This document shows positions 5,354 through 6,899 of a stretch of DNA of 6,899 bases, piece by piece (position 1 is the stretch's first letter; each line of letters starts with the position of its first letter). The translations under genes and the position numbers were made by a program. A model generated the notes under the pieces. The model did no database searches. It was not told where the DNA came from and worked only from the letters and a program-made list of their open reading frames with translations. The stretch comes from Chloroflexota bacterium. Lineage in GTDB: Bacteria; Chloroflexota; Chloroflexia; Thermomicrobiales; UBA6265. Where the stretch lies: contig JAEVYR010000020.1 in NCBI GenBank assembly GCA_023392645.1, forward strand, positions 1-6,899, given 5' to 3'.

Positions 5354-6406
5354 ATGCGTCACACCCAGCGATCCAATCACGCCGTCCCCCGCCTGCTCAT
5401 CGCCGCGATCGCCTTCATGACCGTCATCATCCTGTTCGCGCCCCGGCTCGGCGAGGCCGCGCCCAACTTCGCCTGGGCCAGCATCGACCAGCAGGTCGGG
5501 CAGATCGCCCCGGAAAGCAACCTCCTCGTGGCCGAGTTCGCCGGCGGCGGCTGCCGCACCATCCACGCCGTCAACGCCAGCGACCAGCTCGCGATCGCCT
5601 CCGTCTTCAAGCTCTACGTACTCGGCGAGCTCGCCCGCCAGATCCAGACCGGCGAGGTGACGTGGGACGAGAAGATCACGCTCACCGACGACCTCCGCTC
5701 GATGCCCTCCGGCGACTACGCCTGGGTGCCCGCCGGCCAGCAGGTGACGGTGCGCCAGCTTGCCGAGGGCATGATCTGGCAGAGCGACAATACCGCCACC
5801 GACCACCTGATCCACCGCCTCGGCCGCGAAAACGTCGAGCGTGCCTTCGCCGCCTACGGCCACGCCGATCCGGAAGCCAATCAGCCGCTGCTGCTAACCC
5901 GCGAGCTGTTCGCAATCAAGATGTGGCAGCCAGCCGACTGGATCTCCCGCTACGTCGCCGCTTCCGACGAAGAGCAGCTTGCGCTGCTGACCGCCGACAT
6001 CGATGGCCGGGCAATCAACCCGTCCGGCGGCTGGGGCCAGTGGAGCGGCCCGATGGCGATCGACGGCGTCGAGTGGTTCGCCTCGGCCGAAGACCTTTGT
6101 CGCGTCATGGTCGGCTTGTGGACGATGGGCGCCCAGCCGGGTCTCGAGCCGGTGCGCGACATCCTCACCGGCAACCGCGGCGGCATCGTCGACACCGCGA
6201 CGTGGCCGCGTGCCGGCGTCAAGAACGGGTTCGAAGCGGGCGTGGTCAGCTCCGCCTGGGTGATGGAACGCAGCGACGGTCGTGTCTTCTTCGTGACAGC
6301 GGTCTTCAACCACCCGACGCAAGTGATACCCGACAGCGCGCCCGGTGCGGTGCTGGCGCCGGTCTTCGGCTGCCTCGCCACCTATCAGCAGCCGGGCGAC
6401 TGCTGA
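5354..6406 (+). CDS. Exported class A beta-lactamase-fold serine hydrolase, ORF12/Cpe-like, without N-terminal domain
   Basis: A 350-aa protein. Residues 1-12 are polar and basic, 13-29 hydrophobic, and GEA-AP (33-37) allows signal-peptidase cleavage, so it is exported or membrane-anchored. The class A fold motifs are S83-V-F-K86 (nucleophile and base), S144-D145-N146 and K290-N291-G292 in place of KTG. The omega-loop Glu motif (ExxLN) is not seen; instead the region reads NQPLLLTRELFAIK (176-189). This, with ASVFKLYVLGEL (82-93) and QSDNTATD (143-150), resembles ORF12/Cpe-type serine hydrolases, known from the clavulanic-acid cluster, rather than resistance beta-lactamases. Lacking the deacylating Glu, it probably does not hydrolyse beta-lactams efficiently; the substrate is unknown. 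I chose the ATG at 5354 (GGAG seven bases upstream, direct signal peptide) over an in-frame GTG at 5270 whose extra 28 residues are Arg/His-rich and not signal-like. Cysteines 67, 249, 340 and 350 could form disulfides. A related gene follows after 74 bases. Confidence 0.85.
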   Translation: MRHTQRSNHAVPRLLIAAIAFMTVIILFAPRLGEAAPNFAWASIDQQVGQIAPESNLLVAEFAGGGCRTIHAVNASDQLAIASVFKLYVLGELARQIQTGEVTWDEKITLTDDLRSMPSGDYAWVPAGQQVTVRQLAEGMIWQSDNTATDHLIHRLGRENVERAFAAYGHADPEANQPLLLTRELFAIKMWQPADWISRYVAASDEEQLALLTADIDGRAINPSGGWGQWSGPMAIDGVEWFASAEDLCRVMVGLWTMGAQPGLEPVRDILTGNRGGIVDTATWPRAGVKNGFEAGVVSSAWVMERSDGRVFFVTAVFNHPTQVIPDSAPGAVLAPVFGCLATYQQPGDC

Positions 6407-6480
6407 CCTGCCGGGACGCATTCCGGACACAGACGTGTGGCATGGTGAGGCGAAATGTTCGCGCCACGAAAGGATCGTCA

Positions 6481-6899
6481 TGCCCCTCACCCGCCGAACG
6501 CTGATGCTCGCCGCCCTGGCCACACCGCCGGCGCGCGCCCTCGCCCAACCGGCCACCCCGGCCAATCTCGACACCACCCTGGACGACCATGTCGCATGGG
6601 TGGTGTCGCTGTTCGATGGCGGCGCGGTCGACCTCACCGTCGCCGACGTCGAGGCGCGGTTCGACGCGAACTTCCGCGAGCTGGTGCCGCCGGAGGAGTT
6701 CATCGCCACGGTCCAGCAACTCGCTGACCAGCTCGGCCCGATCGAGCTGGTCGAGAACCAGTCGACCGCAGCGGGCGAGTTCGTCGGCCTCTTCCGGTCG
6801 AGATCGGGCGAGGGCGTGCTGATCTCGATCGCGGTCGACCCAGATACCGGCCTCATCGCCGGGTTCTTCATCACCCCGGCGCCGCTACCGAAGGCATCG
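6481..6899 (+). CDS. Probable second Cpe/ORF12-like exported protein (partial, runs off right edge)
   Basis: An ATG with AAAGGA five bases upstream opens a frame of 139 codons that is still open at the edge. Residues 1-22 look like a short Tat-type signal (TRRTLML, then a small hydrophobic run ending ARALA-Q). Residues 33-135 form a compact alpha/beta region with FDANFRELVPPEEFIATVQQL (61-81), a GPIEL stretch (86-90), and strands around VGLFRSRSGEGVLISIAVD. This layout (F-x3-F-x2-VP-x3-F, then a GP turn) is what I recall for the N-terminal ketosteroid-isomerase-like domain of Cpe/ORF12/LpqF proteins, which is followed by a beta-lactamase-fold domain. The preceding gene encodes just such a hydrolase domain, which supports the reading. 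I therefore expect SxxK and SDN motifs beyond the window; that part is inference. Alternatives: a free-standing SnoaL- or DUF3887-like exported protein. Confidence 0.68.

Noticed and set aside
5354..6406. Reading the hydrolase as an antibiotic-resistance class A beta-lactamase
   Set aside because: The omega-loop ExxLN glutamate is not found and KTG is KNG; the local sequence fits ORF12/Cpe-like hydrolases better.

Overview
This is a GC-rich window (roughly two thirds G+C, strong G/C third-codon bias) from a bacterium that I would place in Chloroflexota (Thermomicrobia-like) or, second choice, Actinomycetota. The basis is the base composition, a Gram-positive-type ferrochelatase, paired Cpe/ORF12-like serine hydrolases and short GADSR-type membrane microproteins. 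The placement is inference; there is no rRNA or other marker here. I see no transposase, phage gene, CRISPR array or tRNA.

Left part (1-1565). A minus-strand gene running off the left edge encodes a protein with an N-terminal four-cysteine zinc ribbon, a long acidic Pro/Ala linker and a charged helical C-terminal part. Upstream of it, on the same strand, lies a 38-codon membrane microprotein (1067-1183) that automatic gene finders would probably miss. A 382-base stretch without a convincing gene follows.

Middle (1566-4995). A stand-alone DUF1989 / urea-carboxylase-associated-type protein is followed by a strong 12-bp hairpin, where it converges with a second membrane microprotein (2299-2421, minus). 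Divergent from that microprotein is a two-gene haem operon: ferrochelatase (hemH/cpfC) and the FAD-dependent porphyrinogen oxidase (hemY/cgoX), 27 bases apart. The ferrochelatase has Tyr in the position that marks coproporphyrin ferrochelatases, so the pair probably performs the last oxidation and the iron insertion of the coproporphyrin-dependent haem route.

Right part (4996-6899). A 358-base intergenic region contains an A+T-rich island with a Fur-like inverted repeat, and further on a possible promoter overlapped by a dyad. Two exported proteins follow in tandem. The first is a class A beta-lactamase-fold serine hydrolase with SxxK and SDN, a KNG triad instead of KTG, and no recognisable Glu166 motif. 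The second gene is cut by the right edge; it starts with a Tat-like signal peptide and what looks like the N-terminal domain of Cpe/ORF12/LpqF proteins.

The most rewarding items are the two microproteins, the Cys-poor DUF1989 protein, the Tyr-marked ferrochelatase beside its oxidase, the Fur-like box, and the tandem ORF12-like hydrolases. None by itself proves a new system.
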